Shown: piece after piece, positions 51,161 through 58,783 of the stretch
Layout: each line of letters begins with the position of its first letter
Numbering within the stretch: the stretch's first letter is position 1
Assembly (NCBI GenBank): GCA_017512725.1
Contig: JAFWEW010000031.1
Coordinates: 1 to 64,000 of the forward strand
Length of the DNA stretch: 64,000 nucleotides
Reading direction: 5' to 3'
Source: Solobacterium sp.
GTDB lineage: Bacteria > Bacillota_I > Bacilli_A > Erysipelotrichales > Erysipelotrichaceae
Notes under the pieces: model-generated
The model's input: only the letters and a program-made list of their open reading frames with translations
What the model was told of the DNA's origin: nothing
Database searches by the model: none
Made by a program: the position numbers and the translations under genes

Positions 51161-52018
51161 ATGAAACCAGAACGCAGAGACAGCGATCCGAAGGGTCTGT
51201 ATATCATACTGATCCTTTGGGCACTTACCACGATTTACCCGATCATCTGGGTCATCATGAATTCCTTCAAGGCAAAGGACAAGATCCTTTCCAATTCCTT
51301 TGCGCTTCCGACCGGTGATCTCTTTACGCTTGCGAATTACCGCAAAGCCTTCAGCAACCTCAGCATCTTCAGCGCCTACCGCAACTCCCTGGTGATTTCC
51401 GGTACCGTTGCGCTGGTTGTTGTGGTGATTGCGGGCATGGCTGCGTATGCGCTGTGCCGGTATGAATTCCCCGGCAAGAAGCTGCTGGAAACCCTGGTCG
51501 TTGCCGGAATGATGTTTCCGGTATTTGCGACGATCATCCCGGTCTACCGGATGGAGACCGGATGGGGCATCACCAATACGGAGTCCTGGCCGCTGACCAT
51601 GTTAAGCATTATTCTTCCATCGATAGCCGGTAATCTGTCGTTTGCGATTATCGTACTGAGACGCTATATTCAGACCCTGCCGGTAGAACTGGAAGAAGCA
51701 GCTTATCTGGAAGGCTGCAGCACCCTGCAGATCTTCTTCAAGATCATTGTTCCGCTGTGCAAGCCTTCGTTTGTGACCGTAGCGGTATTCTCGTTCCTGT
51801 GGTCGTACAACGATCTGTTTACGCAGATGTTCTTCCTGCGCAGACCGGAAATGATCGGTATTACGCGGTTGCTGAATGAGCTGACTTCCCAGGAGGGAAC
51901 CAACTATGGCCTTATGGCAAGTGCCGTAACCCTTGTCATCATCCCGGTCATCATTGTCTATATCTTCCTGCAGAAGTACATCATCAAAGGTATGACAGCC
52001 GGAGCGGTAAAAGGTTAA
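51161..52018 (+). CDS. Sugar ABC transporter permease, MalG/UgpE type
   Basis: 285 residues from the ATG at 51161, which follows the previous stop by one base. Helices include LYIILILWALTTIYPIIWVI, VALVVVVIAGMAAYALCRYE, LTMLSIILPSIAGNLSFAII; EAA loop EEAAYLEGCSTLQIFFKII. It completes the channel with the MalF-like partner. GGAGAAG lies within the end of the upstream gene. Confidence 0.92.
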   Translation: MKPERRDSDPKGLYIILILWALTTIYPIIWVIMNSFKAKDKILSNSFALPTGDLFTLANYRKAFSNLSIFSAYRNSLVISGTVALVVVVIAGMAAYALCRYEFPGKKLLETLVVAGMMFPVFATIIPVYRMETGWGITNTESWPLTMLSIILPSIAGNLSFAIIVLRRYIQTLPVELEEAAYLEGCSTLQIFFKIIVPLCKPSFVTVAVFSFLWSYNDLFTQMFFLRRPEMIGITRLLNELTSQEGTNYGLMASAVTLVIIPVIIVYIFLQKYIIKGMTAGAVKG

Positions 52019-52045
52019 AATTAGTTTCAGAGAGGAACCACATGC

Positions 52046-52786
52046 ATGTATAAAGTCGTGATCGTCGACGATGAACCGATCATTGCAGAGGGACTGACAA
52101 AAATGGTTGACTGGGCCAGCTTCGGATGCGAAGTGGCAGGTACGGCAGGAAGCGGTACCGAAGGCCTGAAGATCATTAATGAGCTGAAGCCGGATATTCT
52201 GTTTTCAGATATCCGTATGGGAGATCTCAGCGGTCTCGGCATGATCGCCGCATTGAAGAGCGAGCATAAAAACATGGAGATAACGATCTTGACCGGTTAC
52301 CGGGATTTTGATTATGCCCGGGAAGCGGTAACACTCGGTGTCCGCCGGTTTCTGCTCAAGCCGTCCAAGATGCAGGAGATCAATGAAGCGATCGAGGTCA
52401 TGACTGCAGCACTGCGGGAACGGGATAAGTCAGAAGATTCTTCCGAGAGTGAACAGACTGCGGTGGCGGGCAATTTCATCGTCAAATCCGCACTGAATTA
52501 CATGGAACAGCATTATGCCGAGAAACTGCAGCTGAGCGATGTCGCAGAACATGTATTCGTCAGCCCGTGGCACCTGTCCAAACTGATCAACAGCGTATGC
52601 GGCGTGAGCTTTTCCGAGGTCATGAACGGCATCCGGATCCGCCATGCAAGAGAACTGCTGAAAGAACCGGGCTTACGGGTCGGGGATATCAGTGAACAGG
52701 TCGGGTTCCAGGATGTGGCGCATTTCTCCAGAGTCTTCAAAAAGATGACCGGAATGTCGCCGAACGATTACCGGAAAACACTCTGA
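52046..52786 (+). CDS. AraC-type response regulator (YesN-like)
   Basis: 246 residues. Receiver domain: KVVIVDDEPIIAEGLTKMVD, PDILFSDIRMGDLSGLGMI (phospho-acceptor Asp in FSDIRM), ITILTGYRDFDYAREAV and FLLKPSKMQE (Lys). The C-terminal AraC domain has two helix-turn-helices: LQLSDVAEHVFVSPWHLSKL and VGDISEQVGFQDVAHFSRVF, ending SPNDYRKTL. It is the partner of the YesM kinase and would activate the transport and phosphorylase genes. Last gene of the cluster, followed by a terminator. Confidence 0.92.
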   Translation: MYKVVIVDDEPIIAEGLTKMVDWASFGCEVAGTAGSGTEGLKIINELKPDILFSDIRMGDLSGLGMIAALKSEHKNMEITILTGYRDFDYAREAVTLGVRRFLLKPSKMQEINEAIEVMTAALRERDKSEDSSESEQTAVAGNFIVKSALNYMEQHYAEKLQLSDVAEHVFVSPWHLSKLINSVCGVSFSEVMNGIRIRHARELLKEPGLRVGDISEQVGFQDVAHFSRVFKKMTGMSPNDYRKTL

Positions 52787-52810
52787 GGAACCTATTATCA
52801 TGAAAAGAGA

Positions 52811-52834
52811 GAAGACCGCGGGTGCGGTCTTTTC
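52811..52834 (+). terminator. Terminator of the sugar-uptake operon
   Basis: AAGACCGC-GGGT-GCGGTCTT followed by TTC; perfect 8-base stem 24 bases after the regulator's stop. Confidence 0.75.
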
Positions 52835-52986
52835 AGTTGGACGGAGTACAGGAACCGTTATTCTGTGCAGCGGGAATCGATCACGGCAGCGATCCGCTTT
52901 CCGTCAGTCTCCAGTATTTACAGAGATCATTATCGTTTCTTCAAACGATTCATTTTGTAAATCGGTATCTGCGCTAAAATGATTTC

Positions 52987-55584
52987 ATGAAAATACAGCG
53001 AATCCGACCCGTTCTTATGCCGCTGATCCTGATTCCGGCAGTATTCATCTGTTTGTTTTCCTCGTTAATGCATGTTCATGCGGAAGAGGAAGATATCCGT
53101 TATATTACAGCGGTCTATCCATCCGCGACCGTCGGCTCGAACCTTGAGGTCAAAGTCCCTTACTCCGACAGATGGTTCTTTGAATCGTCTTCGGTATATA
53201 ATCACCGCCTGGCGCAGGCTTCGATCGGGCTTACCTTATCCGCTTTTCGTCTTGCGGATTATCAGGCAGGACTGGAAGGGCAGGATGAACATATCCGTTC
53301 GTTTCTTTCCGAAGCCGGCTTTACGGATGTACGCACCAATGATTACGACCGCATGTCAGGACGCTATACAATTGCCAGCGCAATGGGGCATAAGGAAATC
53401 AAACGCAACGGCGAAACCTATGAACTGATTGCCATCGGCATCTCAGGTCAGGGATATAACAATGAATGGCTTTCCAATTTATCAATCGGAGATCAGGATC
53501 TGCACAGGGGGTTTGCGGATGCGGCGGAAGATATCTATGACCGTTTCTTTGGATACATTGCACTGAACGGACTGGATGAGAAAAACATCCGGGTATGGGT
53601 GAGCGGCTTCTCCAGGGCAGCGGCAGTTGCCAATGTCTTTGCGGCTCAGGTCATAGACAGTGAATGGTTTGAACCGCAAGATGTCTTTGCCTATACGTTT
53701 GCCACCCCCGCAACAACCAGAAATCCGGAAGCCGGCAGTTACTCCGGGATCTTCAATATCGTCGGCGCAACCGATCCGACCCCGATGGTACCGTTTGAAA
53801 ACTGGAATTATGGCCGCTTTGGCACAACCCTTCTGAATCCCACTCAGCAGACAGACAGCGACTGGTATGAAAAAAAGGAACGGGCGAATCAGATCTTTCA
53901 GAATCTTACCGGCATTGCCTTCTGGAATAATGTGGAGATAGACATGGCGCTCCATACCGCTTTGTATTATCTGTCGAATATCGTGCCCTCTGTGGATATT
54001 TACGCGAAGAATATGGAAGGACGGGTGCTGAACCTCTGGAATAATAAATCACTGGGTAATGCCCTGCGTACACTGTTTGACTTTTCCGATGATAAGAATC
54101 TCATTAACGATGAGAACCGGGATATGGCTAATGAGCTGATGGATTTCATATTTTCTGAGGTGATCTACTCGATCAGCGATGACAATGAAACGTTAGACTG
54201 GAAAGAAAGCGTCTCTGTTGGCGGCAACCTTATGCATGAACACACCCCGGATGTATATATCGCATGGCTGTTTTCTTCCGATAACCCGGATGAAATCTAC
54301 TGCCCGAATCAGAAATTTTCCCTCATCACTGTGAGCGGGAATACCGATGTCTGTATATACGAAGGGGAACGTGAAGTATTTCACGCAAACAAAACGGAAA
54401 GCGGACCGGCAGAGGGAAGCTCCTCGGTCTTTGCCGTATTTTCCGCTGCAGAAGGGGTAAAGATCATCGTGCCGGAAGACCGGGGCTATTCGGTCCGTCT
54501 GGTTTCCAATGCGGATCAGAATGTGAAGTTCATCCGCGACTGCATGACATCGAATGAATTCAGCCGGAATGTCCGCTGTCAGATCGAGTTCAATATGAAA
54601 GCCGGAGATGAAACGATGATCGCGTTTGAAGGGGATGACACGGTTTATGAAAAACGTGACGCCAGCAGTGCAGATACGGGAGAAACACCGGGTGATATCG
54701 GGATTATGGACAGGGGAAGAATCACCTTTCAGGATTTCAACATTCTCCATCTCAGCTGGAAGAACCTGGTCATCTCATGCATAAGCTTTATCGATCTGAT
54801 GATCAGTCTGTTGCTCTTCTGTATCCTTGCAGTATGGAAATCGATCCGTGTATCGCAGAAGATTCGTGAGGGGGTTCTTCCCGAAGGCACAAAACCGCAT
54901 CTTCCGGTTCTGTTTGCGCTAACCTCAGTGTTTGCGCTGTACAACCTCATGCACGGATACAGCACACTGTATCCATTCGATACAATCACCCGTTTCTGTT
55001 TCAAGGCAGTGATCGCTGTGATTCTGATTCTGGTCATGTGGTATGGGTATAACAAAGTGAAGTCCAGCCTGCATCGGACTACTCTGATCAGTCTGATCCT
55101 GATTACGGCAGGGGATCTGCTGATGGTACTGCCGTTTTATCCCGGACTCCTTCTTGAATGGCTTGGAATATTACTGCTGGGGATTGGATTTGTCCGGTAC
55201 GAAAAACCTTCTGCCCCGCAGTGGATCGGCTTTGCGTGCATGAGCCTGCTTGGCTCATTCGCACTCATCCGTTCCACGGATGGAGATATCCTCCAGAAGG
55301 CCGCTGCAGTCATTTATTTCTCGACGCTGGTATTCCTGCTGTTTGCGTCGCTGCGGGCTCCAAAGCGGTACAGCTTTGGCTCAGCGTTCCTGCTTTCTGC
55401 CGGTGTTCTTAACATCTATTCCCAGATCTTCCTGACGGATGTCTTCTCGAATGTGATGATCGGATACTTTGTCGGCGGCTTCTTCTACATCGGGCTTGGT
55501 TTCTTTGTTACTGCACCGCTGAAAGTAATCGATTCATCGGAAACAAAACCGGCTGCGGATACCAGTCTGGCGGTTTCCGCCTGA
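52987..55584 (+). CDS. Secreted lipase-like domain fused to a polytopic membrane domain
   Basis: 865 residues. A signal peptide ends near residue 32 (ICLFSSLMHVHA). Residues 60-330 form an alpha/beta hydrolase like class 3 lipases: an early YTIASAMGHKEIKRNGE, ELIAIGISGQG, then the nucleophile elbow VWVSGFSRAAAVANVFA (Ser209) and FATPATTRNPEAGSY, NIVGATDPTPMVPFENW with a plausible acid. A beta-rich region with charged loops follows to about 580. From 595 there are eight membrane helices (FIDLMISLLLFCILAVW, FAVIAVILILVMW-like, LISLILITAGDLLMVLPFYP and more), with AGDLLM resembling the YhhN/TMEM86 lysoplasmalogenase motif. Probable membrane phospholipid or host lipid hydrolase. No close functional context. 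Confidence 0.65.
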   Translation: MKIQRIRPVLMPLILIPAVFICLFSSLMHVHAEEEDIRYITAVYPSATVGSNLEVKVPYSDRWFFESSSVYNHRLAQASIGLTLSAFRLADYQAGLEGQDEHIRSFLSEAGFTDVRTNDYDRMSGRYTIASAMGHKEIKRNGETYELIAIGISGQGYNNEWLSNLSIGDQDLHRGFADAAEDIYDRFFGYIALNGLDEKNIRVWVSGFSRAAAVANVFAAQVIDSEWFEPQDVFAYTFATPATTRNPEAGSYSGIFNIVGATDPTPMVPFENWNYGRFGTTLLNPTQQTDSDWYEKKERANQIFQNLTGIAFWNNVEIDMALHTALYYLSNIVPSVDIYAKNMEGRVLNLWNNKSLGNALRTLFDFSDDKNLINDENRDMANELMDFIFSEVIYSISDDNETLDWKESVSVGGNLMHEHTPDVYIAWLFSSDNPDEIYCPNQKFSLITVSGNTDVCIYEGEREVFHANKTESGPAEGSSSVFAVFSAAEGVKIIVPEDRGYSVRLVSNADQNVKFIRDCMTSNEFSRNVRCQIEFNMKAGDETMIAFEGDDTVYEKRDASSADTGETPGDIGIMDRGRITFQDFNILHLSWKNLVISCISFIDLMISLLLFCILAVWKSIRVSQKIREGVLPEGTKPHLPVLFALTSVFALYNLMHGYSTLYPFDTITRFCFKAVIAVILILVMWYGYNKVKSSLHRTTLISLILITAGDLLMVLPFYPGLLLEWLGILLLGIGFVRYEKPSAPQWIGFACMSLLGSFALIRSTDGDILQKAAAVIYFSTLVFLLFASLRAPKRYSFGSAFLLSAGVLNIYSQIFLTDVFSNVMIGYFVGGFFYIGLGFFVTAPLKVIDSSETKPAADTSLAVSA

Positions 55585-55608
55585 ACCGCTTTGAAAAAAG
55601 GACGATAC

Positions 55609-55684
55609 AAAAAAAGGGGCTGTAACGAATAGGTGAATTGAGAAACAGAATTCTCAAGGATCCTGGAGTTACAGCCCCTTTTTT
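55609..55684. terminator. Large bidirectional terminator
   Basis: AAAAAGGGGCTGTAAC and GTTACAGCCCCTTTTTT pair over 16 bases, with an inner TTGAGAA/TTCTCAA stem. It ends the lipase gene and, on the minus strand, overlaps the stop of the c-di-GMP gene. Arms resemble IS/MITE ends but no duplication was found. Confidence 0.75.
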
Positions 55685-58600
55685 AACTCTGACGATAGTA
55701 TTCAAACAGCTTCTGCGGATTATCCTTTACGCTGTCTGCCGCTGTTTCCGCACGGACAAAGCGTTCTTCAATATCCTTTTCCTGTTTTGCATCGGTGAAT
55801 ATGCCAAATCTCAAGTGGATGTTTTCTGCCATCTCATTATCCGTAAATACGTGAGCCACGAATTCCCGGAACAGTTGTTCATAGTCATCCTGATGCGGGC
55901 AATACAGCAGGAAGGTATCTCCGTCTTCCCGGCATCCGATCCCGCCAAGCTCCCGTGCCAGCTTTTTGATCCCCTCGCCGATACTGCGCAGCACACGTTC
56001 ACCATACTGGCGGCCATATTCTTTTGTTATGATGTGGTACCGGTTCACATCACAGGCAATCGCATCTAAAACGGCATCTCTGTAAACATGATCGAAGCGG
56101 CTGACATACCGGAAGAAGTACTCCCGGTTCAGCAGTCCTGTCAGCTTGTCCCGCTCCGTATACCGGATCAGCTTACGGTCTTCCGACAGTTCGATACATC
56201 TTGCAATACGGGCTTTAACAATATCAATATCCGGATACGGTTTCGGTATAAAGTCCATGGCTCCGATCTTCAGGCAATCCAGTTCGGATTCCTGATCAAC
56301 GGTTATTACGACAACCGGAATCAACATCAGATCTTCGTCAAACTGCATTTCTGCCAGTACTTCTTTGCCGCTCTTCTTCGGCATCTGCAGGTCCAGAATG
56401 ACAAGATCGATCTCGCCGATATTATTCCGCATCTCTTCCAATGCTTCTTCGCCATCCGCAGCGTAGGAAATATTATATTCATCCTGAAGCAGATCACCCA
56501 GTATTTCGCGATTGGTTTCCAGGTCATCGACAATCAGGATATGTTTCCGATCATTGATCACCGGAATATATTCGGAATCGGTTATCGTTCCGGCTTCCGT
56601 ATCCACAATCGATGCAGATGCTTTCATGAGCTGTTTTCGTGCATACATGGCTCTGTCAGCCTCTTCGAAAACCTTTTGAACCGAATCATGCCTGGTTTTA
56701 CTGTATTCAGCCATGCCGGCGGCAATTGTTTCTCCGATCCGGATTTTCGACGGATCCCCCGGAACCGCAGTGACCCGTTCCAGCAGTTCTTCCCGCTTTG
56801 CATAATCCGTTCCGGTCAGAAGAACCACAAATTCGTCTCCGCCCACCCGGAATACCGGACTGTGGCTGAAGATACGGCAGATTTTTGCGCAGCCATTCCG
56901 GATACAGGTATCCCCTGCTTTGTGTCCGTACAGATCGTTGACTTCCTTCAGGTTATTGATATCACAGAGTACTAACGCAAACGGTTTCTGCTCTCCCTTT
57001 TTGATTTCTGTATTGATATTCTCTTCCCATTCCGAATAGGCATGATTGTTTTTCACCCCGGTCAGGGCATCGATCGTTGCCATCTTTCGAGCAACGGAAA
57101 GATTGTGCGTGTATTCCTGTTCGGTTCGAATCTGTGCGTCTACATCAAACAGTCCGATAATCAGGAAGGTGCGATCCTCTTCTTCGATCTTTGCGGCTTT
57201 CAGACGAACATAGGTAGGCAGCCCCTCACTCAACAGACGATAGTCGAGCTCAAAGATACCGTCCCGCTCAATGGTTGAAAGGATATTCTCCTTTGTAATC
57301 TGCGCATGGAACAGTTCCTGATCTTCCGGATGAATTGTACGCAGACTGTTTTCCTCGGTCGACTTGAAGAAATCCGCTCCCTGATTGGCAATGCCAAGCT
57401 CCTTGTATTCTTTGGAGGAATTGAATTCGGTATACTGATTATCCGCAGCATCCACAAAATACAGTACGATCAGGTTTCCGTTCAGGGCACTGATACGCCG
57501 GTAGGCCTTTTTCTCTTCTACTGCACGTTCTGCCGTCAGACGGTCTTTTACCTGGGAATCGACATTGCTGATGCCGATAATGATGTGCTGGCCGATGCGT
57601 GTCGCCTTCATACTGACATAGGAAGGTGTACCGTCAATCAACAGACGGTAGTGAAGAATATAGGAACCATGTTTATTGATTTCTTCCAGCAGTTTTTCCT
57701 TCTCGATACTTTCAATAAACTGCTTCTGATCTTCTTCATAAACATAGATCCGGGCATTCTTTTTCGCTTCCGCGAAGAAATCACTTCCCCGCACTTCGCT
57801 GATGTATTCACCGGTTTCTGTCCGGGAACCATACTCAATATAATCGTCTGTTCCAAGATTCACGTAATACAGATTGAAAAAATCCCGGGACAAAGCATTG
57901 ACAATACTTTCGTATATCGCACTATTATTCAGAGCTTCCTGATAAGCAGCCCGCGTCTGTTCATTTTCTTTTCGAATACTGACAACCTCAGTGACATCCA
58001 TGCACATACCGAGAAGGCACAGCCGTCCGGTTTCATCAATGAATTTCAGTTTTGTTGTCTGAAACTGTTTCTGACTGCCTGCCCCATCGGGCACATCTTC
58101 AAAGAAGACATACGGCTCATCCATCGAAAGTGCCTTCTTATCATCCTCTGTGAAGTGCTTCGCCGTTTCCGGATCAAAGATGTCATAGTCCGTAAGTCCC
58201 ACGACTTCGGAAACCTTTTTATTCGCATATTCCGCAAACGCCTGGTTGCAGGCAAGATAAACACCGGTTTTCGCATCCTTGTAAAAGCTCAGAGCAGGCA
58301 TATGGTTCAAAAGCGCACTCTGTGTCTCTTTCTGAAGATTCAATTGTTTTGTCAGTTTATCCACCGCTTCAAATTCGCGGATTTCTTCCTTTTTCAGGGA
58401 ACAGACAAACACCATATCCGCTACGATGCCGATCAGTGAAACAATGACCTTCTGCATATTCTGCGGTGTGAACTCTGTAAAATTGTTATCCGTGGAGAAA
58501 AAGAATAACGTATATCCCAGCATGATCAGTGCTGCGACGATCCCGCCGCCATATCCGAATAAGGCGGAACACAGAACCAGTCCCGCAATCAGAATCATAT

Positions 58601-58730
58601 TCGGGTTAGGAACTTTGAAATAAAACACAAACAGGATCAGTGTGATCATAATTGCAATCGTTAAAATGATTTTTCTGGACAGGCTAACCTGCAATTGCAT
58701 CAGTGTCGTCTTTCTCGGTTTATCCGTCAC
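55683..58730 (-). CDS. Membrane PAS-GGDEF-REC-GGDEF signalling protein
   Basis: 1015 residues from GTG 58730 (AAGGAAGGG upstream; ATG 58700 is possible). Several N-terminal membrane helices (IILTIAIMITLILFVFYF, LILIAGLVLCSALFGYGGGI), then PAS-like domains around 130-260, 270-390 and 400-525 (YDIFDPETAKHFTEDDKKA), a GGDEF domain with intact VGGDEF at 630-634 and no RxxD upstream, a receiver domain (ILIVDDLETNREILGDLL; phospho-acceptor Asp780 in VILDLQMPKKSG), and a last GGDEF-like domain with its motif reduced to REDGDTF. The first GGDEF should make c-di-GMP; the last is likely regulatory. Receiver partner kinase unknown. Follows the EAL gene by 53 bases, one operon. Confidence 0.88.
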   Translation of the reverse strand: MTDKPRKTTLMQLQVSLSRKIILTIAIMITLILFVFYFKVPNPNMILIAGLVLCSALFGYGGGIVAALIMLGYTLFFFSTDNNFTEFTPQNMQKVIVSLIGIVADMVFVCSLKKEEIREFEAVDKLTKQLNLQKETQSALLNHMPALSFYKDAKTGVYLACNQAFAEYANKKVSEVVGLTDYDIFDPETAKHFTEDDKKALSMDEPYVFFEDVPDGAGSQKQFQTTKLKFIDETGRLCLLGMCMDVTEVVSIRKENEQTRAAYQEALNNSAIYESIVNALSRDFFNLYYVNLGTDDYIEYGSRTETGEYISEVRGSDFFAEAKKNARIYVYEEDQKQFIESIEKEKLLEEINKHGSYILHYRLLIDGTPSYVSMKATRIGQHIIIGISNVDSQVKDRLTAERAVEEKKAYRRISALNGNLIVLYFVDAADNQYTEFNSSKEYKELGIANQGADFFKSTEENSLRTIHPEDQELFHAQITKENILSTIERDGIFELDYRLLSEGLPTYVRLKAAKIEEEDRTFLIIGLFDVDAQIRTEQEYTHNLSVARKMATIDALTGVKNNHAYSEWEENINTEIKKGEQKPFALVLCDINNLKEVNDLYGHKAGDTCIRNGCAKICRIFSHSPVFRVGGDEFVVLLTGTDYAKREELLERVTAVPGDPSKIRIGETIAAGMAEYSKTRHDSVQKVFEEADRAMYARKQLMKASASIVDTEAGTITDSEYIPVINDRKHILIVDDLETNREILGDLLQDEYNISYAADGEEALEEMRNNIGEIDLVILDLQMPKKSGKEVLAEMQFDEDLMLIPVVVITVDQESELDCLKIGAMDFIPKPYPDIDIVKARIARCIELSEDRKLIRYTERDKLTGLLNREYFFRYVSRFDHVYRDAVLDAIACDVNRYHIITKEYGRQYGERVLRSIGEGIKKLARELGGIGCREDGDTFLLYCPHQDDYEQLFREFVAHVFTDNEMAENIHLRFGIFTDAKQEKDIEERFVRAETAADSVKDNPQKLFEYYRQS

Positions 58731-58783
58731 TTTCAGTCACCCTTCCTTTCTGTTTCCCTTTATAGAGTATCTGTTAAATCCGT

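Noticed and set aside
57306-58439. 377-codon plus-strand ORF
   Set aside because: Antisense to the PAS-GGDEF protein; frames in such strongly coded DNA remain open by codon bias.
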